Below, piece after piece: positions 45,727-55,618 of a DNA stretch of 64,000 bases. Numbering within the stretch: the first letter of the stretch is position 1; the number at the start of each line of letters is the position of its first letter. The stretch spans positions 54,195 to 118,194 of the forward strand of contig CANQXR010000002.1 in NCBI GenBank assembly GCA_947627855.1, written 5' to 3'. The notes under the pieces were generated by a model, which ran no database searches, was not told where the DNA came from, and worked only from the letters and a program-made list of their open reading frames with translations. This DNA is from an uncultured Clostridia bacterium (GTDB lineage Bacteria > Bacillota > Clostridia > Lachnospirales > CAG-274). The translations under genes and the position numbers were made by a program.

Positions 45727-48700
45727 ATGGAATTGACAAGAGATGAAAAAAAGAAATACAAAGAAAAGCTGCAAAAGCTTGAAAATGAACTTGCTGCAAA
45801 ACAACAGGCGTTAGGTAAGGTTGCAAACGATTACATCAATTACGAGGAGCAGCACAAAGACGATTTGATCAACAGACCTACATTTGAAAGGTTTGACGAA
45901 ATTATTCTGAATGAACCCAAGGGCAGCCCAAGATATATGGAAATGCAGGAGGCTGTGAATAATGTTGCCGGAGAGTGGAACAGCAAGATGCCCGAAAAAA
46001 TAGATCCTGTGAAATTTCTTGATGAATACCGCAACGATCTCCTTCTGCGCATTCAGCTTGAAAACATAGACAATATTATGAAAAGCAGGGGCAGAAAGGG
46101 CAGTAAATCCTATAACGATGCATTTGACACAGTAAATCTTACTCTCGGCAGAATGTACGGCACCCGTGATAAAAAAAAGGAGCCTATTGACGACACTGTT
46201 CCCATTACCTCCAAAATGAAACTTTCCGAGGCTATGGAATATACCGCAGAAAAGATGCAGCCTTACTTCAACAATATGATCAACAACTTTATGAAGTATG
46301 AATTTGACGAAACAGTCGAAACCTACGCAAACACAGTTGACAGCGCTTGTAAGGCCATCAATGCAGATATAGCCAAAAGAAGAGCAAATTTCAACAAATA
46401 TCTCTCCTTCAATCGTTTTGTCAGAGATGGGAAGCTTATAAGAAATGAACATCAGGACGCTCTTACACAAGCCGAGCAGGATGTGGAAGCTGCAAGGAGA
46501 GAAATAAGCGAACTCAAGGCACGAAGAGAATACAGGGAGGCATTCAACCAGAGTGCCAAGGAGGATCTCGCCAAAAGATCTAACGTTACTGTAAAAAAAG
46601 CGTACAGCGATGCGAGCGAAACAAAAAGCGGAGAATACAGAGGTAAGCCTGCGGGCATATATATTCTGTCCAAGTTTACGGGCTATGACATAAAGCCCGG
46701 TTTGGAGGAGGGTACATATAAGCGCATTCTTTCAAATGTATATCTTAACGGAAAGCCTATCCTCAGCAAAATGGGAAATATTTTTGAACAGGTGGAGGAT
46801 CCGTACAAGGCAGCGGAAATTGTGGGAGATGAAATGCTCAGAGTTGCCGGGGAACTCAGAAATCCCGAAAACGAAATAGGCTCCATGGCATATCAGCCCT
46901 TCGGCGAAAGACCCGTTTTCAGCATAAAAAACGGAGAGTCATTTATACCTGTCATTTTCGACAGAGATGAAGTTCAAGGCGAAGGCATGTACACAAAAAA
47001 TATCTTTCAGATGTTTCGTGATGCAGGATATAAAGAGGAAGATCTGCCAAAAGTTACAAGCACCGACAGAGCCATAAGGCTTGCCGAATATGATGATATC
47101 AATGAACACTCCAGACGTCTCAGCGCAGCTCTCACCAAAGCCGCTCAGGCTGAGAACAACTACTTTAAACAACATACAGACCTGTCTGCCGAAGAGAAGA
47201 AAAAAATTCACGAAAATTATACTGAAAGAGCCATTGCAGAAACTCAGAACAGTATGAAAGAATTAAGAGCAACGGGGAACGGCTACAACTATATAATGAA
47301 GCGTAATGCAGAATCAGAAAAAAATATACAGAATGTATTCAAAGCCGGCAGCGAAGCAAGAGTGGCAAGATGGCTTGATGATGCAAAAAAACAGGCCAAG
47401 AAAATGGAACAGGAGTTTAAGGAGGAGCAAAAGAAGCAGGCCAAGAAGGAAAAAGAGGAGCAAAAAAAGCAGGCCAAGAAGGAAAAAGAGGAGCAAAAGA
47501 AACAGGCCAAGAAAGAAAAAGAGGAGCAAAAGAAGCAGGCTAAGAAGGAAGCGGAGGCAGGCTCAAAGGAAACAGCCGTAAAGGAAGAAAAAGCCAAGGA
47601 CGACACACACGGAAAAGCCAAAAAAATATCTCTGTTCACCCTGACAAAGCGCAAAAACGGAGAAAGCAAGGACGGTGTAAAAGCTCAGGAGGCAAAGGCT
47701 GAAGTTAAGCAGGATATCAAAGAAACGCCGAAGGCAGCTGCCGAGCCTCAGAAAACTCCCGAACAGCTTGCCGCCGAACGTGCCCTTGCCGAAAAGCAGG
47801 CATTTGAGCAGGAGGTTGAAAAACGCTATAACGCGCGCATAAAAGATGCCATAAATGCCGCATATGATGACTGGAAGAAGCAAAGGCGCAGCGAAACAAT
47901 CGATAATTACACACGTATACTTGAGGAAAATGTCGCAAAAAAGGCAAGACTGGAAGCCAACCTCGACAAACTGTCAACAGCCGGCCTGCCGGAGAACAAA
48001 TTCAGTACCGACGGCAAAACTATCGACACTCTGACCTTCGATTCAATCGTAAGAGCCAAAAGACAGTTTGATGCACTTGTTGAAAAGGCGGGCAAAACTC
48101 CGAACGGAAACGAAAATAACGAGCTTAATAATCAGATTGCGCAGAAGTCACGGGAGCTTAACGCAATGATAAAGCCCATTCAGGACATTATGGACAAGGC
48201 TGCGAAGCACTTCAATGAAAACAGAGAGAATAGCGCCACCCCTATAACCGGCGATCCATGCAAGCTTATTGATTTTCTTGATGCTGAAAGCCGGTATATG
48301 AATGTAAGGGATATAAACCTTAAGCGCCTCGCCGGAAAATATGCAGTAAGTCAAAACGGCAAAAAGTTTTCCGCCAATGTTGAACAGGAGCTCAGCAACA
48401 TACATAAAGCGATGAAGGAAAACAGGCTTGACGCTTACAGGGAAACAGTGGATGAAGAACAAAAGGTACTTATAGACAAATTAAGATATATAAAGGACAT
48501 AGACAAAACTCTCGAAGCAAGAGAAGCTCTTTATCAGAAAGAGGCAAATCCCAGCTTTATGGACAAGATAAAGAGAACGTGGAACGAGAAATTTCACCCT
48601 GAGCGGATTCCCAATGTTCAGGGCACAGCGGATTTCCTGACCTCCATGGAAACGAAGTCCCAAGCTGCGGTCAGGAGAAAGATGGCTCAGATAGCGGCAG

Positions 48701-49152
48701 AAGATTCCTACAAAAAACCATATGAATATATTCAGAGCTGTATGAAATACTGCAGAGAGGCGGAGGATCTGTGCAAAGAAGATATCCGCAGGACGGATAT
48801 TGATATCAGGGCGTACACTCGTTGGCTGAAGGACGATTTTCTTGATGATTTGACAAAAAGAGACTTGGAGCCACAAAAGGAAGAAATAAAGACCAAAGTA
48901 GAAGCCGACCTGAAAAAAGCCATAATTGATGAGGTAACAGCCGAAAGAGAGGGAAGAACAAACAAAAAGCCGGAGGCTCAGAACGAGGCAAAAGCAAACA
49001 CCCACTCAAGGCACAGACATCATCACCGTGAGCAAACCGAAAATGCGGAGGAAACCAAGAAAACATCTGAAACAAAGTCGAAAAAATCCGGTCTTACACA
49101 GCCTGTGTCCAAAGAAAGCAAGCCTTTGGAAATGGCGGGAAGGACAAAATAA
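45727..49152 (+). CDS. Giant coiled-coil protein B, unknown function
   Basis: 1141 residues, soluble, highly charged. An N-terminal coiled coil (about 1-40) is followed by a long helical region. One copy of the shared domain lies at about 310-425 (VYLNGKPILSKMG; later VFSIKNGESFIPVIFD). Four exact-length 11-residue repeats of EEQKKQAKKEK type at residues 566-609 are likely a rigid single alpha-helix. A Lys/Glu/Ala-rich linker, a second helical half and a His-rich basic tail (SRHRHHHRE) follow. RBS AAAGGAGGAC. Co-transcribed with C (24-base gap) and divergent from A. No enzyme motif seen; not recognised. Confidence 0.8.
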   Translation: MELTRDEKKKYKEKLQKLENELAAKQQALGKVANDYINYEEQHKDDLINRPTFERFDEIILNEPKGSPRYMEMQEAVNNVAGEWNSKMPEKIDPVKFLDEYRNDLLLRIQLENIDNIMKSRGRKGSKSYNDAFDTVNLTLGRMYGTRDKKKEPIDDTVPITSKMKLSEAMEYTAEKMQPYFNNMINNFMKYEFDETVETYANTVDSACKAINADIAKRRANFNKYLSFNRFVRDGKLIRNEHQDALTQAEQDVEAARREISELKARREYREAFNQSAKEDLAKRSNVTVKKAYSDASETKSGEYRGKPAGIYILSKFTGYDIKPGLEEGTYKRILSNVYLNGKPILSKMGNIFEQVEDPYKAAEIVGDEMLRVAGELRNPENEIGSMAYQPFGERPVFSIKNGESFIPVIFDRDEVQGEGMYTKNIFQMFRDAGYKEEDLPKVTSTDRAIRLAEYDDINEHSRRLSAALTKAAQAENNYFKQHTDLSAEEKKKIHENYTERAIAETQNSMKELRATGNGYNYIMKRNAESEKNIQNVFKAGSEARVARWLDDAKKQAKKMEQEFKEEQKKQAKKEKEEQKKQAKKEKEEQKKQAKKEKEEQKKQAKKEAEAGSKETAVKEEKAKDDTHGKAKKISLFTLTKRKNGESKDGVKAQEAKAEVKQDIKETPKAAAEPQKTPEQLAAERALAEKQAFEQEVEKRYNARIKDAINAAYDDWKKQRRSETIDNYTRILEENVAKKARLEANLDKLSTAGLPENKFSTDGKTIDTLTFDSIVRAKRQFDALVEKAGKTPNGNENNELNNQIAQKSRELNAMIKPIQDIMDKAAKHFNENRENSATPITGDPCKLIDFLDAESRYMNVRDINLKRLAGKYAVSQNGKKFSANVEQELSNIHKAMKENRLDAYRETVDEEQKVLIDKLRYIKDIDKTLEAREALYQKEANPSFMDKIKRTWNEKFHPERIPNVQGTADFLTSMETKSQAAVRRKMAQIAAEDSYKKPYEYIQSCMKYCREAEDLCKEDIRRTDIDIRAYTRWLKDDFLDDLTKRDLEPQKEEIKTKVEADLKKAIIDEVTAEREGRTNKKPEAQNEAKANTHSRHRHHHREQTENAEETKKTSETKSKKSGLTQPVSKESKPLEMAGRTK
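47422..47553 (+). repeat. Four tandem 33-bp repeats inside giant protein B
   Basis: In-frame units begin at 47422, 47455, 47488 and 47521, each encoding 11 residues of E-E-Q-K-K-Q-A-K-K-E-K type, with few base differences. Such a tract is prone to copy-number change without frameshift. Confidence 0.9.
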
Positions 49153-49176
49153 TTATCTTCAAGTGAGGTGAACAAT

Positions 49177-52100
49177 ATGCCCGAAACAAACAATACAGAC
49201 AGAAACAGGATCAAAAACAACCGCGATCTGCTCCGTCAGCGTGCAATTTTAGACAACGCCATACGAAGAGGAGAAGCTTTGATAAGCGCCTCCGGCAAGC
49301 GTTTATCATATGCCGAAACCTTAGACGAAATTGACAGAATGGACAGAGAAGCGTCTGAAAATATCAGCGAAAACAATGCCCTTGACGAGGAAATAGTCCG
49401 CGCGACAGAGGAGCTTGAAAACGAGAAACAACAGCTTATAAATGACAAGCCGGCCTTTGTGGAGGCAGAGTATGAAAGGGAAATGGCATACAGGCAGACA
49501 GCAGACTATCTCAACACGAGAACGCAGACCATAGAAGCCAACCGCCCTGTCGCCGAAGCAGAAAGGCAAAGAGCCGAAGCACTGCGGCAGGAAATAAATT
49601 CCCTTAAAAAGCCCGACTCCGGTAAAAGAGCTGCTGACTATATGGATCGCTATGACACGCTTGGCAGGGAAATAGATAATGCCGAAGCCACCGGCGGAAA
49701 CAGCTTAGCCGGTATAGGTCCTCTTATGATGGAAAGAGCGGATTTTATGAGGGATATCGACACAATGGCTGAAACGGTTAAAAACATACCAGACAGCGAT
49801 TTTGCCTCAACGGATTTCACCTTTGCGGAGCTTCTCGTTGCAAAGCAGGAAAACGACTATTATGCCGCCCTTGCAGATAATCCTGCGGCGCCCTTTGATT
49901 CGGTTGTATTCACTGTAAACGAAGATGGAATCGACACTCAGAAGGAAGAGAGCATAGCCACCGTTTATGATGTCTTACAGAGAAACGGCAGAATAACAAA
50001 CGAGTTCAGCCATGCGGACGAATTTACCAAAGCCCTTGCGGAAACAGCCAAGCGGTTTGACATTACAAAAGAGCTGAGAGAACGTGCCGAACAGTACAGA
50101 AGCTATAAACAGCACGTTGACGAATGGAACAATCAGAGCTTTTTCACAAGAGCATTTTCAAACGATACCGACAGACCGCAGATAGGCAGCTCCGCCGACT
50201 TTATGGACAATATCCTTATACCCAAATATATCAACAACTTCGATAACGCCGCCATCATTGCCCGGAGCAGATATGACGGTCTTATGACTGCCCTTGACGG
50301 AATTATCGAAACCTACGATGATTTCTACAACAGTAAGGAAGCCGAGCTTGCGGAGTCGGAAAAGAATCTGAGATTTCTTACGGGAACAGAAAACGAGGAG
50401 GACATAAAGGAGCAGCTTGCCGAGGATAAATATAACTCCGTAATAAACAGGATAGACGCAAGAATAAGGGAAAACAACTCCGTCAGGGAGGATATTGCAA
50501 AAGCCAACAATGATCTGGACAACTTCAGAGAGAATATTTCCCGGGACAAGGAGCTGAGAAACCGTGTCCTCAGTACGTCCGAGGCCTTATTCGACCAAAG
50601 GACCCTTGACCTTATCGAAAATGCAAAATTCCGGCTGAAGAGCAGCATCACCTTCCACGACACAGAGCAGATCATAACCGAAGAGCCTGACAAAGCTGCG
50701 CAGAAAGCCCTTGACTTAATAAATTCCTCAGACCTTACCGAGGAGGAAAAGGCACAGCTGCGTGAAGATGCCCAAAAGGCCGCAAGACTTGAGGTCAATA
50801 CTGCCGTAGATGATTTCAAAGTTTCCAAAATTCAGGAGGTATTCCCCGTCAATGAAAAGGCTGTTGAGGACTCCTTCAGAGATCACCTTCTCAGAACCAC
50901 GGAAATCGGTATGCGGCATAACAAAACGGAAATGGAGATTTATAATGACATCGACAGAAAAGTCGACGAAATATACGATCCCAATAACTCCCAGGATATA
51001 GATAAGCCGGTCTATAAGGACGTGCGCGCTGCGTCCCACGAGGTGGTGCCGGATATTATAAGAGCGTCCATTGACGAGGGCATCACAAGAATGGCAAATG
51101 AAATGATCGAGCGTGTGGGTCTCTCAAAGGAGGTGGCTCGCTTAAATGAGGAGCCGCCCATACAATACGGCAAATATGACGTAGAAGCCGAAGCTATCAC
51201 AGAGGAAAACGCTCTCTACGGCGACCGGGGAAACGTGCGCCTTAAAAGGGAAAATTTCCGCAGCGATGAAAAATATCTCGAAGCCCTTATGAACGACCTT
51301 GCCGATAAGGAAAACATAGTAGCCGAGAACGAACGCCTTGCCGCTGAAATGCAGAAGGATCTGGACAGACTTCAGGAAAGATTTGAGCAGTTTGATAAAG
51401 TCAACACAAGGCTCCATAAAATGTTAAATCAGGCATACGACAAAAAGAATGCCTTTGACGAAAAATATCAGCAGGCACGGGCTGACCTCGCCAATGTCGG
51501 GAAAGAGGATAACGCTATCGGAGATGTATGCTACCGGACAATCGAAAGCAATGATATCCGACAATACACTATCTTCAGGCATGCTGAACTCCGTGAAAAA
51601 ATGAGAAATCCGGATCTTCCCGATAATGATTCTCCAAGATATAAAGGTAAGCCTTTAGCTAAAGCAGCCATAGATCTTGTCAGAGCAGACGAAATCTTCA
51701 GAAAGAGAGCGGAATATGTAGAAAACGACGTCAAAAACGGCGGTGCGCCGTCAGGACACCCCTACAATGTGGAGTATGAGGGTAAGCAATGTAACCTTAT
51801 TCAGCTGAACAACGCCAGAAAGCAATTAAAGTATTTCCGTGAGATGGATTCAAAGGATAAACTGAGGGAGTTCGGTTACAGTAACATATGCAGCGATGTC
51901 GTAGGAGTTCAAAAAAAGGAAACCTTAGATCTGGACGGAGGTCAGGATATCAATCCCATTGCAGGTCTTGTGCACTATAAAAATGTATCCGACAGGAGAA
52001 GCGCATACTGTTCGTTTTTTAAATCACTGTCAGAAGCATTAAACAACCCTGTAAGTCCCTATGATTTTGACAGAGATGCCATAGTGAACCTCATGAATGG

Positions 52101-53610
52101 CAAAACCATAGGCTATGACGGTATGATCTTCCCCTCTGACTACCCCGTTTCTACCGCTATGCGTCATATAGCATATAATGCCATCCACCACCCGGAGGCA
52201 AGAGAATATCTTAAGAATATGACCGGGATAAACGAGCTGGAACAGGCGGGATTCGATGATGTATCTGTGGTATCCACAAAGGGAATGGATACTGCACTTA
52301 ACAACTACATAAAAGGGCTTGACGACGTTATGCAGAATAAATATACTGCAAAAAAGAATCAGCTTGAAAAAAATGTTGCGGATATGGAGAAATATGTTGA
52401 AAGTGTAAACAGATATTACGCAGCAAAGAAGGAAATGGACGCATACTTCTATCAGAACGCAAGTACAAGAGCAAACGAAAGATATAATGTGGAGATCGGA
52501 CAGATAAAGGAAGTTCAGGATAAGCTGACTCAGAATGAATATTACAAGGCATATAACGATATATCCGAAAAATTAACAGATCTCACCGTATCGGGGGCAG
52601 GCCGCGATACACAGGAAAAGCTCATAAACGAAACCATACCCGATCTTAAAGAGGAAATACAGAGGGTAAGGGACAGTATCGCCAAAGAGCGTATGGTAAA
52701 GGATATAGCCTATATAGACAATCTGTCAGACGGCAAATCCCCTTATGTAGTCGATTTCAATTCCGTTTACAACAATCCTCAGCTCAAGGGCAGCGATGTT
52801 CTGACGGGAATGCTCGGCAGCAATCTCAACGGAGATGACGGAGTGCCCGACCTCAATGCGGCAGTTGACCTTATGTATATAAACGGTATGAGTGCAAAGG
52901 ACTATTATACAAAGCTCTCTTCTCCCGAAAAGCTGAGCGAAATACAGATAAGGGAAAGGCTTGAAAACGATCTTACGTCATGGCTCAGAGAATCCTACGG
53001 AATGGAGAAAGCCTCGGGAAATCCCCTTTCCGGCGCGGTTGTTTCATTTAAGGACGAGGGTGTAATGCGTCCCATAACCTTTGAAGCAGATTATCTTAAA
53101 AATATAGAGCCTCATACACAGCCGGAAAAGCCCTCAGAGCCAAGCAAGTGGTTCAAGAGCAAGGAAAGCTACAGACAGCAGTATGAGGAGTACAGGCAGA
53201 AAATGCAGGAATATGAAGAATATGACAAGAAATACGGCTTTGCTGACAGGGCGCTTAAAAAGGGAACTCCCGAAAATGCGGCATATACGAAAAATATGGA
53301 AAGAATAGCAAAGGAAAATGCTTTCGCCGCAAAAATGTGCGATAATATGAACAAAATAGAAATGAAGAATATAGAGAAAAGACTGTCGGAGGACACCCTT
53401 TATTACACCGAGATGGAGGAGAATAAGAGCAATGCAAACAATGCGCCCCAGAATACAAATGAAATGCCGACCCTTGTTATCAGAAGAACCCTTAACGAGC
53501 TTACAAGGGTAAGATCAACAGGTGTCGCAAACCGTGGAGCAGCCGTTTCTCCCAAAACCCCTGCCGTAGAGCCAAGACAACCCGAAGCCAACGGCGTCAC
53601 ACCAAAATAA
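49177..53610 (+). CDS. Giant coiled-coil protein C, unknown function
   Basis: 1477 residues, soluble, no signal or membrane helix. It is mostly alpha-helical with several coiled coils (about 55-110, 390-450, 690-780, 1065-1120). Elements of the shared domain are near 821 (YKGKPLAKAAIDL), 961 (LMNGKTIGYDG) and most clearly at 1189-1308 (YINGMSAKDYYTKL, then VVSFKDEGVMRPITF). A PSEPSKW motif follows, which also occurs in A as LSEPSKW. The C-terminal tail is disordered. The ATG at 49177 is chosen since GAGGTG lies 6 bases upstream; a GTG at 49168 is the alternative. Not recognised. Confidence 0.8.
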   Translation: MPETNNTDRNRIKNNRDLLRQRAILDNAIRRGEALISASGKRLSYAETLDEIDRMDREASENISENNALDEEIVRATEELENEKQQLINDKPAFVEAEYEREMAYRQTADYLNTRTQTIEANRPVAEAERQRAEALRQEINSLKKPDSGKRAADYMDRYDTLGREIDNAEATGGNSLAGIGPLMMERADFMRDIDTMAETVKNIPDSDFASTDFTFAELLVAKQENDYYAALADNPAAPFDSVVFTVNEDGIDTQKEESIATVYDVLQRNGRITNEFSHADEFTKALAETAKRFDITKELRERAEQYRSYKQHVDEWNNQSFFTRAFSNDTDRPQIGSSADFMDNILIPKYINNFDNAAIIARSRYDGLMTALDGIIETYDDFYNSKEAELAESEKNLRFLTGTENEEDIKEQLAEDKYNSVINRIDARIRENNSVREDIAKANNDLDNFRENISRDKELRNRVLSTSEALFDQRTLDLIENAKFRLKSSITFHDTEQIITEEPDKAAQKALDLINSSDLTEEEKAQLREDAQKAARLEVNTAVDDFKVSKIQEVFPVNEKAVEDSFRDHLLRTTEIGMRHNKTEMEIYNDIDRKVDEIYDPNNSQDIDKPVYKDVRAASHEVVPDIIRASIDEGITRMANEMIERVGLSKEVARLNEEPPIQYGKYDVEAEAITEENALYGDRGNVRLKRENFRSDEKYLEALMNDLADKENIVAENERLAAEMQKDLDRLQERFEQFDKVNTRLHKMLNQAYDKKNAFDEKYQQARADLANVGKEDNAIGDVCYRTIESNDIRQYTIFRHAELREKMRNPDLPDNDSPRYKGKPLAKAAIDLVRADEIFRKRAEYVENDVKNGGAPSGHPYNVEYEGKQCNLIQLNNARKQLKYFREMDSKDKLREFGYSNICSDVVGVQKKETLDLDGGQDINPIAGLVHYKNVSDRRSAYCSFFKSLSEALNNPVSPYDFDRDAIVNLMNGKTIGYDGMIFPSDYPVSTAMRHIAYNAIHHPEAREYLKNMTGINELEQAGFDDVSVVSTKGMDTALNNYIKGLDDVMQNKYTAKKNQLEKNVADMEKYVESVNRYYAAKKEMDAYFYQNASTRANERYNVEIGQIKEVQDKLTQNEYYKAYNDISEKLTDLTVSGAGRDTQEKLINETIPDLKEEIQRVRDSIAKERMVKDIAYIDNLSDGKSPYVVDFNSVYNNPQLKGSDVLTGMLGSNLNGDDGVPDLNAAVDLMYINGMSAKDYYTKLSSPEKLSEIQIRERLENDLTSWLRESYGMEKASGNPLSGAVVSFKDEGVMRPITFEADYLKNIEPHTQPEKPSEPSKWFKSKESYRQQYEEYRQKMQEYEEYDKKYGFADRALKKGTPENAAYTKNMERIAKENAFAAKMCDNMNKIEMKNIEKRLSEDTLYYTEMEENKSNANNAPQNTNEMPTLVIRRTLNELTRVRSTGVANRGAAVSPKTPAVEPRQPEANGVTPK

Positions 53611-53615
53611 AAACA

Positions 53616-53648
53616 AACGACCTTCTGCACCGTGCAAAAGGTCGTTTT
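53616..53648 (+). terminator. Terminator of the B-C operon
   Basis: AACGACCTT / AAGGTCGTT with an inner TGCA/TGCA pairing, then TTATT. Also positioned to end the convergent dipeptidase gene. Confidence 0.8.
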
Positions 53649-53671
53649 ATTATACGACTTATATTATATGC

Positions 53672-54427
53672 TTATTCCGAAACCTGATCTTCATTCACGG
53701 GGAAATCAAAGTATACATCGGGGTAAGGCTCATTTTCAAGGGTGAAATGCCACCATTCAGTATCAAGGGGCTTGAAGTTGTTTTCCACCATTATATCCCT
53801 CAGTATGTTCCTGTTGTTTATCTGCTCCTCCGTAAGTCCGTCAGTATAGTCGGGGTGTGAAAGCTCGCCGAAGTAGTCAAATACTCCGCCCATATCCACT
53901 TCCTTGCCTGTACTCATATCAAAGAGCGTCAGATCAACGGTGCTGCCTCTGCTGTGTCCCGATTTTTCGGCAATATAGCCCTGATCAAACAATACGGACT
54001 TGTCAAGCTCAGGATAAAAATAGTCCTTCATACGCGTATCATCGACATCCTCGACCCATTCAATGAAATTATTAACAGCCGTCTGCGGTCTGTAAGCATC
54101 ATAGATCTTCAGCCTGTATCCACGCTTCTTGGCGTCCTCCGAAGCCGCCCTCAGAGCCTCCCCCGCCTCACGGGTTATAAGGGCACAGGGCTCTTCATAG
54201 CCATTTATCCTGTCGCCTACAAAATTATATGTGGAATAATATCTTATTTCAAGAATAGCGTCCGGCACAGCCTCGGAAACAGAAACAAAGCCCTCTGCGC
54301 TGTCAGCCGAAATGACCTCAACAGAGTCCTCCGCCGCTCCTGCGTTTTCAGCCGAGCAGGCTGTAAATATTACTCCGCTTACCGCTGCACAGTCAGCGAT
54401 AAAAAAACAAATTATTCTTTTTTTCAT
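53672..54427 (-). CDS. VanX/DdpX-like D-Ala-D-Ala dipeptidase, lipoprotein
   Basis: 251 residues. A lipoprotein signal has Cys in IFTACSA near residue 24, followed by a short acidic linker. The M15D peptidase domain has substrate-side IYDAYRPQ, zinc ligands in SGHSRGSTVDLTL (His and Asp) and catalytic Glu plus zinc His in TEWWHF. Unlike cytoplasmic VanX of glycopeptide resistance, this one is exported and stands without vanH/vanA, so it more likely trims wall peptides or releases D-Ala for nutrition. Confidence 0.9.
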   Translation of the reverse strand: MKKRIICFFIADCAAVSGVIFTACSAENAGAAEDSVEVISADSAEGFVSVSEAVPDAILEIRYYSTYNFVGDRINGYEEPCALITREAGEALRAASEDAKKRGYRLKIYDAYRPQTAVNNFIEWVEDVDDTRMKDYFYPELDKSVLFDQGYIAEKSGHSRGSTVDLTLFDMSTGKEVDMGGVFDYFGELSHPDYTDGLTEEQINNRNILRDIMVENNFKPLDTEWWHFTLENEPYPDVYFDFPVNEDQVSE

Positions 54428-54566
54428 AATATCATCTCCTTTTATTGTTCCGAAGAGGTATGTACATTTCTCCCCTCTCCTATATGTATTATATCATACC
54501 GAAAATATCCAAACAATATATATCCGTGTCGGAATTAAGGCATTTTGCGACAAAAATCATTTCCGA

Positions 54567-54758
54567 CCGGACATATCACGTGAATCTAATTTTGTAACGA
54601 AGCTGTAATATTTGCCTGATTAAAGTCATTGACACAGGCAATTTTACAAATTTATATACGATTGCGGACGTAAATGAGAATTTTCAACATATAAAATACC
54701 GCTCAAACTTCTTATGTTACAAAAATATTTCAAAATTAGATTCACGTGCCGGACATAT
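54567..54758. mobile_element. MITE-like element with target-site duplication
   Basis: A 172-bp non-coding element (54577-54748) begins CACGTGAATCTAATTTTG and ends with the exact reverse complement, an 18-bp perfect terminal inverted repeat. It is bracketed by CCGGACATAT at 54567-54576 and 54749-54758, a 10-bp direct repeat abutting both ends. That is the signature of transposition with target duplication. There is no ORF inside, so it would have been moved by a transposase encoded elsewhere. It fills most of the 412-base gap between the dipeptidase and YoaK-family genes. Confidence 0.85.
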
Positions 54759-54767
54759 CGATTTATG

Positions 54768-54796
54768 TTGAAAAAAAACGATTATTTTGCTATAAT
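54768..54796 (+). promoter_or_regulatory. Promoter of the YoaK-family gene
   Basis: TTGAAA (54768-54773), 17 bases, TATAAT (54791-54796) with extended -10 TG. The MITE-like element ends only 20 bases upstream of the -35. Confidence 0.8.
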
Positions 54797-54839
54797 GATT
54801 GGGGCAAATACAGCCCCGTAATTTTAAGGGAGGATAACT

Positions 54840-55553
54840 ATGAACAGCAAATCGGACGGACGTTTATATCTTATGTGTGAAAAGTTTTTTATATTTGAAT
54901 TTCTTATAATGTCATCGGGTATGCTTGGGGCATACACCCTCAATCTGAGAGGAGGAGTTTTCTGCAACGCACAGACTGCAAATGTTGTGCTTATGGCTGT
55001 TTCCCTCGGTCAGGGCGATTTCAGACAGGGACTTTATTATCTTATTCCCATATCCGCATATACCTGCGGCGCATTGCTGTCAGAGCTTCTGCCCACAAAG
55101 GTAAGGAATATTCATTTTCTGCGGTGGGATACATATCTTATTGCCTTTGAGATGATTATAATTTTCTTTATAGGGCTGATGCCCCTTAGTCTGCCCCATC
55201 AGATTTCTCAGGTTCTGATAAATTTCATATGCTCCATGCAGTATAACACATTCCGTCAGGCGGAGGGCATACCTATGGCGACCACATTCGTAACAAACCA
55301 TATAAGGCAGCTCGGTATAGGTCTGGCGGAGATGCTGAAAAATAAAGACATAAGGGTTCCGGGACGGGCTATGAAGCATTTCAGAATGATAATATTCTTT
55401 TTTTCCGGCGGAGTGATTATGACATTTTTCTGCGGCATATTGTCGGAGCGTGCAATATGGACAGCCCTTCTGCCCATGGCACTGATATTTATATTTCTTG
55501 CCTTTGCCGATTTGTCAAGGGAGGATATAGAGCAGAAGCCTCACGGTCACTGA
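54840..55553 (+). CDS. YoaK-family (DUF1275) membrane protein
   Basis: 237 residues, about six membrane helices. SGMLGAYTLNLRGGVFCNAQTANVVLM and the later FRQAEGIPMATTFVTNHIRQLG are the two conserved blocks of the YoaK/DUF1275 family, thought to be small-molecule transporters of unknown substrate. RBS AAGGGAGG. It is a single gene with the extended -10 promoter upstream and the tmRNA terminator hairpin downstream. Confidence 0.88.
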   Translation: MNSKSDGRLYLMCEKFFIFEFLIMSSGMLGAYTLNLRGGVFCNAQTANVVLMAVSLGQGDFRQGLYYLIPISAYTCGALLSELLPTKVRNIHFLRWDTYLIAFEMIIIFFIGLMPLSLPHQISQVLINFICSMQYNTFRQAEGIPMATTFVTNHIRQLGIGLAEMLKNKDIRVPGRAMKHFRMIIFFFSGGVIMTFFCGILSERAIWTALLPMALIFIFLAFADLSREDIEQKPHGH

Positions 55554-55563
55554 TGTTATTTAT

Positions 55564-55611
55564 AAAAAAAGCGCCTGCGGGAAAAGCTTATGGGCTTTGT
55601 CCCTGCGGCGC
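55564..55611 (-). terminator. Terminator of tmRNA
   Basis: A long hairpin on the minus strand: GGCGC/GCGCC outer stem, GGGA/TCCC and AAAGC/GCTTT inner stems, then TTTTTTT. Confidence 0.75.
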
Positions 55612-55618
55612 CGTAAAG

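Noticed and set aside
45463..45804. N-terminal extension of giant protein A with a hydrophobic start
   Set aside because: It would overlap the divergent promoters and the start of protein B; GGAGGGGGC stands at the internal start 45462.
47422..47553. CRISPR-like tandem repeats
   Set aside because: Repeats are contiguous, without spacers, and in frame within a gene.
53672..54427. Part of a vancomycin-resistance cluster
   Set aside because: The dipeptidase has a lipoprotein signal, and no vanH, vanA or regulatory pair lies beside it; the VanS-like kinase at 10.3 kb is 43 kb away.
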